18,148 nucleotides of DNA from Promethearchaeota archaeon (GTDB lineage Archaea; Asgardarchaeota; Lokiarchaeia; Sigynarchaeales; SOKP01). Below, piece after piece: positions 1 to 6,718 of this stretch. Made by a program: the position numbers and the translations under genes. The notes under the pieces were generated by a model. It had not been told where the DNA came from, did no database searches, and saw nothing but the letters and a program-made list of their open reading frames with translations. The stretch's first letter is position 1. Every line of letters begins with the position of its first letter. The stretch covers positions 1-18,148 of the forward strand of contig DAOUUT010000036.1 in assembly GCA_030668025.1 (NCBI GenBank), read 5' to 3'.

Positions 1-2
1 AG

Positions 3-272
3 ATTAAGTCTAAACTAAATGCCGAACAAGAAAAGTTAAATGAAGCAGTAGAAAAAGCTGATGAATGGAGTTTAAAAAAGAAGGAATTAAACGCTTCTCT
101 AAAAGGATTAAAAAAAGAATCGGTAAAATTAATTAATGAAAAAGAGAAAATGTTAAACCTAAAATTGAAGGAACTAGATAGCGAAAAAAAGAAAAGAATT
201 AAAGATGGAAACACGGAAATAAAGACGTTACAAAAAGCTTTAACTGATTTGAAAAAGGCTTCCTCTACGTAA
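3..272 (+). CDS. 3' end of a coiled-coil protein gene (5' end outside window)
   Basis: An open frame runs in from the left edge and ends at TAA 270-272, giving 89 visible residues. The peptide is almost entirely charged helix, dense in Lys and Glu with regularly spaced Leu/Ile, ending in a segment like LQKALTDLKKASST. This is the pattern of a long coiled coil. No catalytic motif or membrane segment is visible, and the N-terminal part that would identify the protein lies outside the window. A short inverted repeat (ACCAA 292-296, TTGGT 301-305) lies 20 bases after the stop, but it has no T-tract and I do not call it a terminator. Function is unknown. The composition is coding-like, so I trust the frame more than any product name. 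Confidence 0.6.
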   Translation: MKSKLNAEQEKLNEAVEKADEWSLKKKELNASLKGLKKESVKLINEKEKMLNLKLKELDSEKKKRIKDGNTEIKTLQKALTDLKKASST

Positions 273-535
273 AAAATTGAAAGTAATCCCCACCAAACGC
301 TTGGTCTTCGTCTAAATTCCGTCAAGAAATAAGTTAGGTTTTACTTGATTACATCAATAACGTTCTGAAGTAGATATTTAAATAATTCGTCTAAAATAAA
401 CGGTTTTCTTGTGAGTTATAAATAGCAAACAAATTAGCAAAAGGATTAAAGCTTAATTTTAAATAAATAAACTTTGACTATTAATACAAGATAATAAAAG
501 AATTTTTAGAAAGTCTTTTTAGAGGTTGATTCAAA

Positions 536-739
536 ATTAAAAAATTAGTTTGTTTCAAATGTAAAGAATTTGTTCCTATCTATCCAGAAGAAAGTAAAAA
601 TATGGAGCTATTAACCCTTTTTAAAAGTTTACACGAAGAGCATCCTATACAAATAGTCGAAGAATCTGAAATCCCAGAAGATTTTCAAGAAATATCTCTT
701 GAAAGCCTTAAAAAAAAGCAAAAAGAATTGGGAGAATAA
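536..739 (+). CDS. Small zinc-ribbon-like protein, apparent ATT start
   Basis: The frame is open from just after TGA 527-529 to TAA 737-739. It begins KKLVCFKCKEFVPIYPE, and the CxxC knuckle at residues 6-9 is typical of short archaeal zinc-ribbon proteins. Only one CxxC is present, so either a dimer shares the metal or the site is incomplete. No ATG, GTG or TTG lies upstream of the CxxC. The first such codon is ATG 602, which would remove the knuckle. ATT 536 follows the SD-like GAGGT (522-526) by nine bases, the same spacing as the GAGGT-ATG pair of the gene at 2633, so I infer ATT initiation and 67 residues. The rest is acidic and helical (DFQEISLESLKKKQKELGE). The product is a guess at fold level only. 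Confidence 0.55.
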   Translation: MKKLVCFKCKEFVPIYPEESKNMELLTLFKSLHEEHPIQIVEESEIPEDFQEISLESLKKKQKELGE

Positions 740-744
740 GAACG

Positions 745-754
745 TATATAAATA
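745..754 (+). promoter_or_regulatory. Candidate archaeal TATA box
   Basis: TATATAAATA is a good archaeal TATA-box match and lies six bases after the stop of the zinc-ribbon gene. Expected initiation near 780 would transcribe only the short open segment ending at 885. Position and sequence are seen; promoter activity is inferred. Confidence 0.3.
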
Positions 755-762
755 CAACTTAG

Positions 763-885
763 GTAAAGCTTAAAAGAACTTTAGAATTATCCAAGTCTAA
801 AAATTTTTTAAAGTTTGCTCTTAATATTGAAAGAGTAAAAGATTTACCTGCAAAATTAAATAGATTGATTAAGTATCTTATATAA
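763..885 (+). pseudogene. Short coding-like fragment, no usable start
   Basis: After TAG 760-762 the frame stays open to TAA 883-885 and reads like protein (LELSKSKNFLKFALNIERV, then LPAKLNRLIKYLI). There is no ATG, GTG or TTG at the front and no convincing ribosome site. It could be a leftover C-terminus, a gene with another non-standard start, or chance. I do not recognise the family. Confidence 0.25.
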
Positions 886-1181
886 TATCATATCTATAAA
901 TAAATAAGAACGTATAACTTTAGTTACGAACGTGTTGAATAGCGTCTAAATCTTTTATAATTGTATCAACAGGGAAAACGAATGATGATTGTCCAGAGTA
1001 TAATAGAAAGAAAAGAAGGAAATATCAAATAACCTTCCTGATCATATCAATAAAATAATATAGAATTAAATTAATTAATTTTCTTCCAATCTATCGAAAA
1101 AAATCTTATTATATCTTTCCCTTAAGAAGACTTTATTTAGATGGTTTGAGAATTATTAGTTCATTTTTTTTCATTTATTTC
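886..1181. other. Intergenic, no gene seen
   Basis: About 300 bases of AT-rich DNA with stops in all frames. The longest open stretch (roughly 930-1060, plus strand) has no recognisable protein character. I see no RNA gene, repeat or clear promoter here. Confidence 0.5.
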
Positions 1182-1286
1182 CTAATTATAATTGATTAAT
1201 TCATAATCTTCATTCTCAATCAATTCTGTAATTTTCCCCTCCGGAAGTACTCTCCATACTTTCAGCCCTTCCCGATGAGTTGATAT
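1182..1286 (-). pseudogene. C-terminal gene fragment, unknown family
   Basis: On the minus strand a 34-codon frame ends at TAG (1182-1184) and reads like a real protein tail: STHREGLKVWRVLPEGKITE followed by an acidic LIENEDYELINYN end. The codons have higher GC than the flanking DNA. The frame is closed upstream by TGA (1287-1289) and has no start codon, so this looks like the remnant of a larger gene cut off on its 5' side. With the dapB remnant about 250 bases away on the same strand, it suggests a decayed region. The family is not identified. Confidence 0.35.
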
Positions 1287-1535
1287 TCAAACTTATTGTT
1301 TTTTATTCGTAAAATCGACAGATGGGTATATCAGCGTATCGCAACAGTTTTATTTCATATAAAAGAATAAAAATTTTAGTGATTTATATTATCACGAGAT
1401 AGAATTATAAAAAAGGAACGTTTAAGGACTGGATACCCTTTAGACGTTCTAGATGAAGAGTTGGCATTATGAAACCTGTGAATTCAGGTTAATGATAATA
1501 CTGATCTGCTCTGATCTTTTATAATTTTATCTCTC
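1287..1535. other. Intergenic, with hairpins but no gene seen
   Basis: This lies between two minus-strand gene remnants. A short open stretch near 1282-1370 on the plus strand has no start and no recognised family. The second half holds two inverted repeats, listed separately as a candidate structured RNA, and a direct repeat of CTGATCT at 1501-1507 and 1511-1517. Confidence 0.4.
1416..1490. ncRNA. Two adjacent hairpins, possible structured RNA (speculative)
   Basis: GAACGT (1416-1421) pairs with ACGTTC (1444-1449), and AAGG inside that arm can pair with CCTT, giving a bulged stem-loop. It is followed by AACCTG (1473-1478) pairing with CAGGTT (1485-1490) around a six-base loop. C/D-box-like strings (AGATGAA 1451-1457, CTGA 1501-1504) are nearby, but the spacing does not make a convincing C/D sRNA. 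It does not fold as a tRNA: there is no T-loop and no acceptor stem. It may be a real small RNA or just inverted repeats in decayed DNA. Confidence 0.15.
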
Positions 1536-1754
1536 TCATAAACCTAATACTTCTTTTGTACTGAATATTTTATTTTCTTTAGCTTGAGCGATAAATTTAA
1601 TAGCCTTAATAGCTCTTGTAGCAAAATGTGTTCTGCTATGAGCTTGATGTTTTAACTCGATACGCTCACCTGGTCCTGCAAATAAAACAGTATGATCACC
1701 GACAATATCACCACCCCTAATTGAATGAATACCAATTTCATTTTTAAATTTGAT
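1536..1754 (-). pseudogene. dapB: Remnant of 4-hydroxy-tetrahydrodipicolinate reductase (DapB C-terminus)
   Basis: A minus-strand frame of about 72 codons ends at TGA (1536-1538). It contains a clear DapB C-terminal signature: [20 protein letters not shown], then [19 protein letters not shown] and a final TKEVLGL. In intact DapB (about 250-270 residues) this is the end of the C-terminal substrate-binding/tetramerisation domain. The enzyme reduces HTPA to tetrahydrodipicolinate with NAD(P)H in lysine/diaminopimelate synthesis. The NAD-binding Rossmann half and the catalytic EXHHxxK region are missing, because TAA (1755-1757) closes the frame just before the match begins. No start codon fits. 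I read it as a dead 3' gene fragment. The homology is strong by eye; the cause of the loss is unknown. Confidence 0.75.
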
Positions 1755-1825
1755 TTAATATTTGATATCATAGGTTGAGTCTATACCCAACCTAAGTTGT
1801 TTATTGAAATAATTCAATTATTAAA

Positions 1826-2113
1826 TTACTGTGTTTTAATAAAATAATTCAATATTGGTGTAATAACTTGATCTGCAGCATTACTCACTTTTTCATTTAC
1901 ATCTAAGAGAGGTGTCTTTTCACCATGAAAAAGTCTACATCTAACTTTATAAGCAATTTTTATCATAATCCTCGCTTTTACTTCTATTTTTTCCTCACAA
2001 TCCAAATTTTTAAGAAGAACTCCAATTCCTCTAGTATCTATTTTGATCTCTTTTTTAAAAATATTTTTGAGAGGATCTGAATATATTTCTCCTGCGGGAA
2101 TTACATTTGTCAA
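1826..2113 (-). CDS. HEPN-like (Apea-type) domain protein, possibly truncated
   Basis: A 95-residue frame starting at TTG 2113. The C-terminal half, AYKVRCRLFHGEKTPLL followed by a helical tail, has the R-x4-H motif (R58, H63) and the RN/RLxHG look of HEPN domains, many of which are RNases in toxin-antitoxin, abortive-infection and CRISPR-linked settings. The N-terminal 50 residues are not recognised and may be the remains of a longer protein. The upstream HhH ORF is in the same reading frame, separated by one TAA (2132-2134) and six more codons, so the two may once have been a single gene. No ribosome site is seen before the TTG. The HEPN call rests on the motif and flanking helices alone; activity is uncertain. 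Confidence 0.45.
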   Translation of the reverse strand: MTNVIPAGEIYSDPLKNIFKKEIKIDTRGIGVLLKNLDCEEKIEVKARIMIKIAYKVRCRLFHGEKTPLLDVNEKVSNAADQVITPILNYFIKTQ

Positions 2114-2131
2114 GATAAAATTGTTAAAAAA

Positions 2132-2293
2132 TTAGGAATACCCATTCTTACAATAGATTTTATCAAAAGCAAACTTTTCTGCGGTACCCGAGCCAATACC
2201 TTTGATTTTAGTGAGGTCGTCGGTAATTTGGGGCAAATCATTCGTTTTTTCTTCGGAAAGCCCAATGTCTATCTTTTCGTATACGCCTGTCAT
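2132..2293 (-). CDS. Short helix-hairpin-helix protein or gene fragment
   Basis: ATG 2293 opens a 53-residue frame ending at TAA (2132-2134). LTKIKGIGSGTAEKF (residues 27-41) is a textbook helix-hairpin-helix with the GIG turn, a motif that binds the DNA backbone non-specifically. After it the sequence stops looking like a second HhH helix pair and ends KIYCKNGYS. Such motifs often sit beside nuclease or DNA-repair domains, and none is present here. The GC content is higher than in the flanks. No SD lies directly upstream; GGAGG on the same strand at 2326-2330 is too far away. The same-frame HEPN ORF downstream suggests a broken longer gene. Confidence 0.4.
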   Translation of the reverse strand: MTGVYEKIDIGLSEEKTNDLPQITDDLTKIKGIGSGTAEKFAFDKIYCKNGYS

Positions 2294-2390
2294 AGGGATC
2301 TAATCTCAAGATATGCCTCCATATTTAAAGAAAAATTAGTATCTTCCCAAACTATTAAACAATTAAATTATTTTTACATTTTTTAAAAAA

Positions 2391-2398
2391 TTTAAATA
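2391..2398 (+). promoter_or_regulatory. Candidate TATA box for the small membrane peptide gene
   Basis: TTTAAATA preceded by an A-run (BRE-like) lies about 54 bases before ATG 2452, which would place initiation near 2420. This is inferred from sequence only. Confidence 0.3.
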
Positions 2399-2451
2399 CG
2401 AGTTTCTCTATTTTATGCTTATTAAAAGACATATTTTAAATCTGAAAAAAC

Positions 2452-2568
2452 ATGAAAAATAAAAACTTCATTTTGGCAATTTTAGGAATTTTTTTGTTTG
2501 GTCTAAGCGTTATTAACTATCAAATTGAGCCATTTATCGTAAACACGCTTATTCATCCTTTAGTATAA
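2452..2568 (+). CDS. 38-residue single-pass membrane peptide
   Basis: ATG 2452 to TAA 2566-2568. The peptide begins MKNKN and then has one hydrophobic stretch at residues 6-23 (FILAILGIFLFGLSVINY), long enough for a membrane helix. It is followed by a short amphipathic tail ending HPLV. The positive N-terminus predicts N-in topology. The hydrophobic helix could equally be an uncleaved signal anchor. No SD is evident, so translation may be leaderless or weak. It precedes the 331-residue gene on the same strand by 64 bases and could share a transcript with it. Tiny membrane proteins of this kind cannot be assigned a role from sequence; the composition is protein-like but the ORF is short. Confidence 0.4.
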   Translation: MKNKNFILAILGIFLFGLSVINYQIEPFIVNTLIHPLV

Positions 2569-2632
2569 AAACTTTTAAATGATAATAATTTTAGTGGAAT
2601 ATAATAAAAAAGATGTAAGAGGTATTAATTGA

Positions 2633-3628
2633 ATGCCTATTAATTATGAGGGAGAAATGTTTGAGCCTGTTAAAAATTATTTAAAAAAGCTTTCTAACAG
2701 TTCAGAATCTATAGAATCATTTGGGTATGACTCTCATGAAGGAGTACCAAAGAATACTGGTTGGAGATTGGAACTAAATAATTACTGTTCAAATCCAGAT
2801 GTGTATGGTATTGGAGGAGATAAAATTTATCTCTGTCAAGGAAAACTTATTAAAAATGTTAAAGGAAAGCTCTGGGAAGTGATAGGTCAGGGGATTTCAA
2901 ATAGAAATTATTGCGATTATTTATATATTTTCTTCAATAAAGAGTATTTGGAGAAAATCAGAAAAAATAAATATTATCAAGACTTTGAATCTATTTTAAA
3001 GCATTTTAACATAGGTTTATTAGTTCTCAATAATGATCTCCAAGTAGAAGAAATCATCCAAGCCAAAGAACAAAATGCACATGAAAAAAACATAAATCAA
3101 ACTAAAGAGAAAATTTCGGAAGTTTTATTTTTAGATGTTCTCCTAAAAAAGATTAGAAGAACTATAATGAATAATATCAAGCCAAAGCCTAAATTTTTTG
3201 AGGTATTTAGAAAATCTCTGAGACCAAACCAACCGGCATTCTATATTTATGTTGATGAATGGCAAAAAGAAAAGGATTTGTACTATTTCATTAAATTCTA
3301 TATAGATAGAGTCTTAATTGGAATAAATATATCTCTTAAATTAATGCAAGAAGGGTTTATAAATAGGTTATTAAAGAATCCGAGATTTCGCTTTACTGAA
3401 TATAATGGTGAAAAAATTGATTATACTACAGATTTTAAAAAAGAAGAATCAAAAATAACTCAGGAATTTCACGAATCCGTTCTATTAGATCAAAGTGCTG
3501 ATGATTTTTTTAGTGACCTTAATTCTGAAAAAAGTCGAGTGATTATATCAGAATTAAACGCAAAATTAGCAGAAATTATTGAAAAAATGGATCCAGAGTT
3601 TTTAAAAACTCTCGCTCAACCCATATAA
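2633..3628 (+). CDS. Uncharacterised protein with probable PD-(D/E)XK nuclease-like N-terminal domain
   Basis: 331 residues. ATG 2633 follows GAGGT (2619-2623) by nine bases, and an in-frame TGA sits directly upstream. Residues 1-130 fit a restriction-endonuclease-like fold: a first helix with acidic residues (YEGEMFEPVKNYL), an NPDVYGI strand with D56, then KIYLCQGKL where QxK (Q69, K71) stands in for the usual ExK, and a GQ helix (WEVIGQ 81-86) followed by a strand (CDYLYIFF 94-101). That order is typical of archaeal PD-(D/E)XK-like proteins in which a gene-specific helix follows the core. The Glu-to-Gln change may lower or abolish cleavage. Residues 135-331 are largely charged helix with no known motif. 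It may be a defence or DNA-repair protein, but the context does not decide. The fold call is mine by eye. Confidence 0.5.
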   Translation: MPINYEGEMFEPVKNYLKKLSNSSESIESFGYDSHEGVPKNTGWRLELNNYCSNPDVYGIGGDKIYLCQGKLIKNVKGKLWEVIGQGISNRNYCDYLYIFFNKEYLEKIRKNKYYQDFESILKHFNIGLLVLNNDLQVEEIIQAKEQNAHEKNINQTKEKISEVLFLDVLLKKIRRTIMNNIKPKPKFFEVFRKSLRPNQPAFYIYVDEWQKEKDLYYFIKFYIDRVLIGINISLKLMQEGFINRLLKNPRFRFTEYNGEKIDYTTDFKKEESKITQEFHESVLLDQSADDFFSDLNSEKSRVIISELNAKLAEIIEKMDPEFLKTLAQPI

Positions 3629-3800
3629 TTTCAATGAAAACTAGGTCACTTTTATTCCAATTAGAACTGTAATATAAAAATACTACAGAGAAAATGAGTG
3701 AGCTTTAATTTTCAATTACATTCAAGACATTTCATCTGCATAAATGTGGTCTAGCTTTTGCAAATAAGTTTAATAAGAAAATTAAATTTTTAATTGGTTT

Positions 3801-4097
3801 TTTTATTTATATCTTAAGTTTACAAGTTAATCAATAAAAAGTTATTTTTTCATAATATAACTACCGACATTAATGAATTACAAGACTTTGGAGTAAAAAA
3901 GTAGGGAGGGATGTAAAAATTTGTTATTTAAATTCGATTAACTTAAGATTTAATAGATTTCCTCTACAACAAAAACCTGAATCTACTGTAATGGAGTATA
4001 ATGCACTACTTAAAATAATGTCGGATATGTAATTAAAGAAGACTTAAGAAAATTTTAAAAAAAGTTGTTAACTTGTAAACTTAAGATTTAAGTAAAA
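3801..4097. mobile_element. MITE-like element bounded by 30-bp inverted repeats
   Basis: The left end 3801-3830 and right end 4068-4097 are inverted repeats matching at 28 of 30 positions, with a perfect core CTTAAGTTTACAAGTTAA on the left and its reverse complement on the right. The 297-bp unit encodes no transposase, so a MITE or deleted insertion sequence fits best. A further copy of part of the right end, AACTTAAGATTTAA, occurs inside as a direct repeat (3940-3953 and 4078-4091). I see no convincing target-site duplication. A 37-codon open segment inside is listed separately. The whole interval 3629-4175 has no other credible gene; its first 170 bases hold only AT-rich DNA and an imperfect hairpin near 3725-3752. 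Confidence 0.5.
3919..4032 (+). pseudogene. Short coding-like segment inside the repeat-bounded element
   Basis: Frame open from GTA 3913 to TAA 4030-4032. It reads ICYLNSINLRFNRFPLQQKP, then ESTVMEYNALLKIMSDM, which looks like a protein N-terminus. A strong GGAGGG (3905-3910) lies eight bases before ATT 3919, echoing the ATT starts seen elsewhere in the window. It stops after only 37 codons. It could be the truncated start of a lost gene, a real peptide, or chance. The family is not recognised. Confidence 0.25.
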
Positions 4098-4160
4098 AAT
4101 GCTACGAAAATCGCCTTGAAGAAAACCTTTTGCAAAAACTTTAGGCAAACGTCCAGACAT
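4068..4160 (-). pseudogene. Truncated N-terminus running into the inverted repeat
   Basis: ATG 4160 on the minus strand gives MSGRLPKVFAKGFLQGDFRS and ends after 30 residues at TAA (4068-4070). The first 21 residues are protein-like. The rest is encoded by the right inverted repeat. It starts 16 bases downstream of the methyltransferase gene on the same strand, so it may be a second operon gene interrupted by the element. The ORF is short and low-confidence. Confidence 0.25.
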
Positions 4161-4175
4161 AATTAAAAAAAAACC

Positions 4176-4874
4176 CTATCTATACATCATTAATTCATCA
4201 ATAAATAATTGAACAGTTACGAAAAATGCAATAAAAAATGCGAGAAATATTACAGCTACTATGAGAATTTTTTTCGGGAAATTTATATTGATTAAAGATT
4301 CTTTTTTGCGCAAAAATTTAGGGATAAAGAATCCAGTCTTTTTATAAAACTCCAAATATATTTCTTTATGTTTTCTCACTAATCTCCATTCCTCATAATA
4401 TGAATAAAGGCAAATAATAAAAGTAAAAAACATCCAAGATGCAATTTCACCCATTCGAATTCCAATGTCTCTGAATCCAGGAATATATAGGACAAATGGG
4501 AGAAACATAAAGATAATCCCTAGATTTTGTGGATGCCGTATATATTTATATATCCCTGCTTGAATTAATGTATCCCCTTCTATCTTTTTTTTCACCATCG
4601 TAATTAAACCAGTTAAAAATAATCCTAATCCGAAACAAAATATTAACATTTCAATTGAAATTATAATGGGAATTAATAATGGATTTATTAAATAATAAGC
4701 CCAAGTCCAATCGGTATAATTATATCCGATTATTCTCCAAGAGATATAAAGATCAATCCCAATTATCAAAGCCATTGGAGCGAGAATACCACCTATTATC
4801 GGTAAATATACGAATATTGAAGCAATTCCAATTGTTATTTTTTTTAATACAGTCTTTAATATTTCAATTGTCAT
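4176..4874 (-). CDS. Integral-membrane methyltransferase-like protein (ICMT/PEMT superfamily)
   Basis: 232 residues starting at ATG 4874, with about five hydrophobic segments (roughly residues 13-40, 62-93, 117-133, 142-160 and 202-225). Between the second and third is GIYKYIRHPQNLG (107-119), the conserved G-x-Y-x-x-x-RHP-x-x-x-G motif that forms the S-adenosylmethionine site of isoprenylcysteine carboxyl methyltransferases and phospholipid/NnrU-like relatives. The EEWRLVRKHKEIYLEFYKK block (161-179) matches the family's second signature, with the Glu and Tyr that follow the last catalytic helix. It probably methylates a membrane lipid or an isoprenylated or thiol substrate, but the substrate cannot be told. 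The extra C-terminal membrane helix is less usual. No SD precedes the ATG; an AT-rich TATA-like stretch lies about 35-40 bases upstream. Confidence 0.65.
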   Translation of the reverse strand: MTIEILKTVLKKITIGIASIFVYLPIIGGILAPMALIIGIDLYISWRIIGYNYTDWTWAYYLINPLLIPIIISIEMLIFCFGLGLFLTGLITMVKKKIEGDTLIQAGIYKYIRHPQNLGIIFMFLPFVLYIPGFRDIGIRMGEIASWMFFTFIICLYSYYEEWRLVRKHKEIYLEFYKKTGFFIPKFLRKKESLININFPKKILIVAVIFLAFFIAFFVTVQLFIDELMMYR

Positions 4875-4983
4875 ATAGAAAAAAAAATGAAAGCAAATTT
4901 AATAAGCTAAACTAAACTAAATTCTCTGAATTCTTAAACAAAATTTATAAAAATTTTTATATTGAGGAATAGTAATTGAAAAT

Positions 4984-5079
4984 ATGAGCGGAGAAGATGG
5001 AAAAGATTTTTATTCAGATATTAAAGATTTAGCCAAAGATTCTGCTAATCTAACATTCCAACTCTTAAAAGATTTTTAA
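4984..5079 (+). CDS. 31-residue acidic peptide
   Basis: ATG 4984 to TAA 5077-5079 encodes MSGEDGKDFYSDIKDLAKDS followed by ANLTFQLLKDF, an acidic peptide likely to form one amphipathic helix. A TATA-like TTTATAAAAA lies about 40 bases upstream, and a GAGGA at 4964-4968 is further from the ATG than a normal SD. No family is recognised. It may be a genuine small protein, given the promoter-like upstream sequence, or it may be chance. Confidence 0.35.
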   Translation: MSGEDGKDFYSDIKDLAKDSANLTFQLLKDF

Positions 5080-5204
5080 TTTGTATATATTTAAACAAAA
5101 AAGAAATCAGGTGGACACTTTTAAAAGTGAATTTATAGATTGAAGATTGAAAATTAAATATAAAAATAGATAAATAATTAAAATGAAATACTTTTGAGAA
5201 GAGA

Positions 5205-5888
5205 ATGAAAGAAAATTTGTTTAAAACATATTCTAATGAAAAAATTGCTCAGTTAATTTATGATGAGTTTGTGAGTGATAACTCCCTAACTGATGATAAT
5301 TTTAGAAAAAGATTTGAGAGTTTTGAGGAATTATTCTGGTCAAGACATCAGGTCGAGGAGTTCCTACAGATATCTGAGTTAGAGAATAGACAATGGGAAA
5401 TATTTGACATAGTTTGGTTCAAAATTATAGAATTAGAAAAGGAACTAGTATTGAAACGAAATAAAGTATTAAATACTAAATCCAACGAAGAATTAGCTGA
5501 GATGCTTTATGTTAAAGTAAAAACTCAAGCGGATCTTTCCTCAATTAATCTTCATATGTATTATCGCGACATAGGCATCGAAGATTTCTTAGGATTACCA
5601 CAAGCAACACATGAGAGGTTAGAAAAGATTGGTAACATGGTTTGGCAAAAAGTTAAAGAACTGAAAAAGCAAAGAAAACACGAAAGAATTGAAAAAGAGA
5701 GAAAGGAATCATTCAAATTAATTGGCGATATTATTGAATGGGTTTATGAAAAAAACTTGAAAAAACTCTCAAAAATCAATTTGAAATTGTACTTATCAGA
5801 AAAAAAAATTGACTTAGCACCTGTAAACCGTCAAGCGTTGTATTTGGAAGTCAATAAAGAACTGGAATCTATACAAGAGAAAATTTAG
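5205..5888 (+). CDS. Helical protein made of three divergent repeats
   Basis: 227 residues. ATG 5205 follows GAGAAGAG, and a TATA-like TTAAATATAAAA (about 5154-5165) would start transcription shortly before it. The protein seems to hold three copies of a 60-75-residue helical unit. The first is NEKIAQLIYDEF...IFDIVWFKIIELEKE (residues 11-79). The second is NEELAEMLYVKV...IGNMVWQKVKELKKQ (93-157). The third, more degenerate, starts SFKLIGDIIEWVYEKNLKKL and ends ALYLEVNKELE. Each begins with a Leu-rich helix and ends with a W-containing amphipathic helix. There are no catalytic motifs or membrane segments. It is charged and probably cytosolic. It converges with the CARF regulator gene, 50 bases away. 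Function is unknown; a scaffold or protein-binding role is only a guess. Confidence 0.6.
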   Translation: MKENLFKTYSNEKIAQLIYDEFVSDNSLTDDNFRKRFESFEELFWSRHQVEEFLQISELENRQWEIFDIVWFKIIELEKELVLKRNKVLNTKSNEELAEMLYVKVKTQADLSSINLHMYYRDIGIEDFLGLPQATHERLEKIGNMVWQKVKELKKQRKHERIEKERKESFKLIGDIIEWVYEKNLKKLSKINLKLYLSEKKIDLAPVNRQALYLEVNKELESIQEKI

Positions 5889-5938
5889 TCAAAAGAACTT
5901 ACTTTTGTTTAAAATTAAGGAAATCCCTTTTTGAAATC

Positions 5939-6718
5939 TCATTTATTATTTTTAAATAGTTTATTGAGAAAATGTGTTATTCCTAAATAGCTGATTTCAA
6001 TTGTTTTTTCTTTTTTATCTTTAGGATTTGGATAGATATTCAAAGCAGAAATTTTATTTAATTTTTGAATATAACCATTTATAGAACCTCTAGATAAAGC
6101 CTTATTTCTTTTATTTTCTAATGCTTTTTTAATCTCTTCTAATGAATTATACTTAATTCGATTAAATAATAACGGATTATCATTAAAAGATAAATCTGGT
6201 TGAAAAAAGACTTGGAAATTAGTATAAGTATTGAAAAACAATTCTAGAAATCCAAATTGCTTATCTGAAATAAGTTGAAAATGAATAGTAGGTAAATCCA
6301 TATTAGAGTATATTCCCACTTCCTTGCTTCCTTCGTATATGAAATCACCATGAATTATCCTAGTACTAGTTATAGAACAAGCAATATATAACCAAATAAT
6401 CATATATCGTAATCCCCCAGATATATTAACGGTAATTTTATCGAATCCTTGAAGTTTTTGCTGGTAAATAAAGTGTGTTAATTCTGCAATAGGTTTTGTT
6501 TGAATATGAAAGTCGAACTCAACAGTTTGAACAGAGATTTTACGTTCCTCATAATATTTTTTTAATTTATTAAGAATTTTTTTTGCTTCAGGTGTACCGG
6601 ATAGAGGTTGTTTTTCCGTAATTAAGGTTATTTTATGTATAATCTCCTTATCAGTAGAAAAAATAAGTTTTTCTGGTAAATGTCCCACTAAAACAATTTG
6701 ATTGTAATTTCCATTCAT
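5939..6718 (-). CDS. csa3: CARF-wHTH transcription regulator (Csa3-like)
   Basis: 259 residues, divergent from the cas operon. The N-terminal half is a CARF Rossmann domain: a first strand NQIVLVGHLPEKL (residues 6-18), a second ITLITE (30-35), and the ligand-loop signature VNISGGLRYM (97-106), equivalent to the h-N-x-(S/T)-G-G motif that holds cyclic oligoadenylate in Csa3, Csx1 and Csm6. The C-terminal part (about 180-259) looks like a winged helix, with SRGSINGYIQKLNKISAL as the recognition region and KTIEISYLGITHFL as wing and last helix. Csa3 proteins usually regulate archaeal type I-A cas genes and spacer acquisition. Here it most likely controls the adjacent I-E operon and itself from the shared intergenic region. 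No HEPN or other nuclease domain is attached. ATG 6718 gives the normal CARF start. Confidence 0.75.
   Translation of the reverse strand: MNGNYNQIVLVGHLPEKLIFSTDKEIIHKITLITEKQPLSGTPEAKKILNKLKKYYEERKISVQTVEFDFHIQTKPIAELTHFIYQQKLQGFDKITVNISGGLRYMIIWLYIACSITSTRIIHGDFIYEGSKEVGIYSNMDLPTIHFQLISDKQFGFLELFFNTYTNFQVFFQPDLSFNDNPLLFNRIKYNSLEEIKKALENKRNKALSRGSINGYIQKLNKISALNIYPNPKDKKEKTIEISYLGITHFLNKLFKNNK

Noticed and set aside
292..305. Inverted repeat ACCAA/TTGGT after the first gene as a terminator
   Set aside because: Only five pairs and no T-run follows; likely chance.
1416..1490. tRNA in the hairpin cluster
   Set aside because: The 3' hairpin has a six-base loop without TTCRANY, and there is no acceptor stem or anticodon arm of the right size.
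4679..4915. 78-codon plus-strand frame opposite the membrane methyltransferase
   Set aside because: The minus-strand gene carries the RHP motif and membrane helices; the plus-strand peptide looks random.
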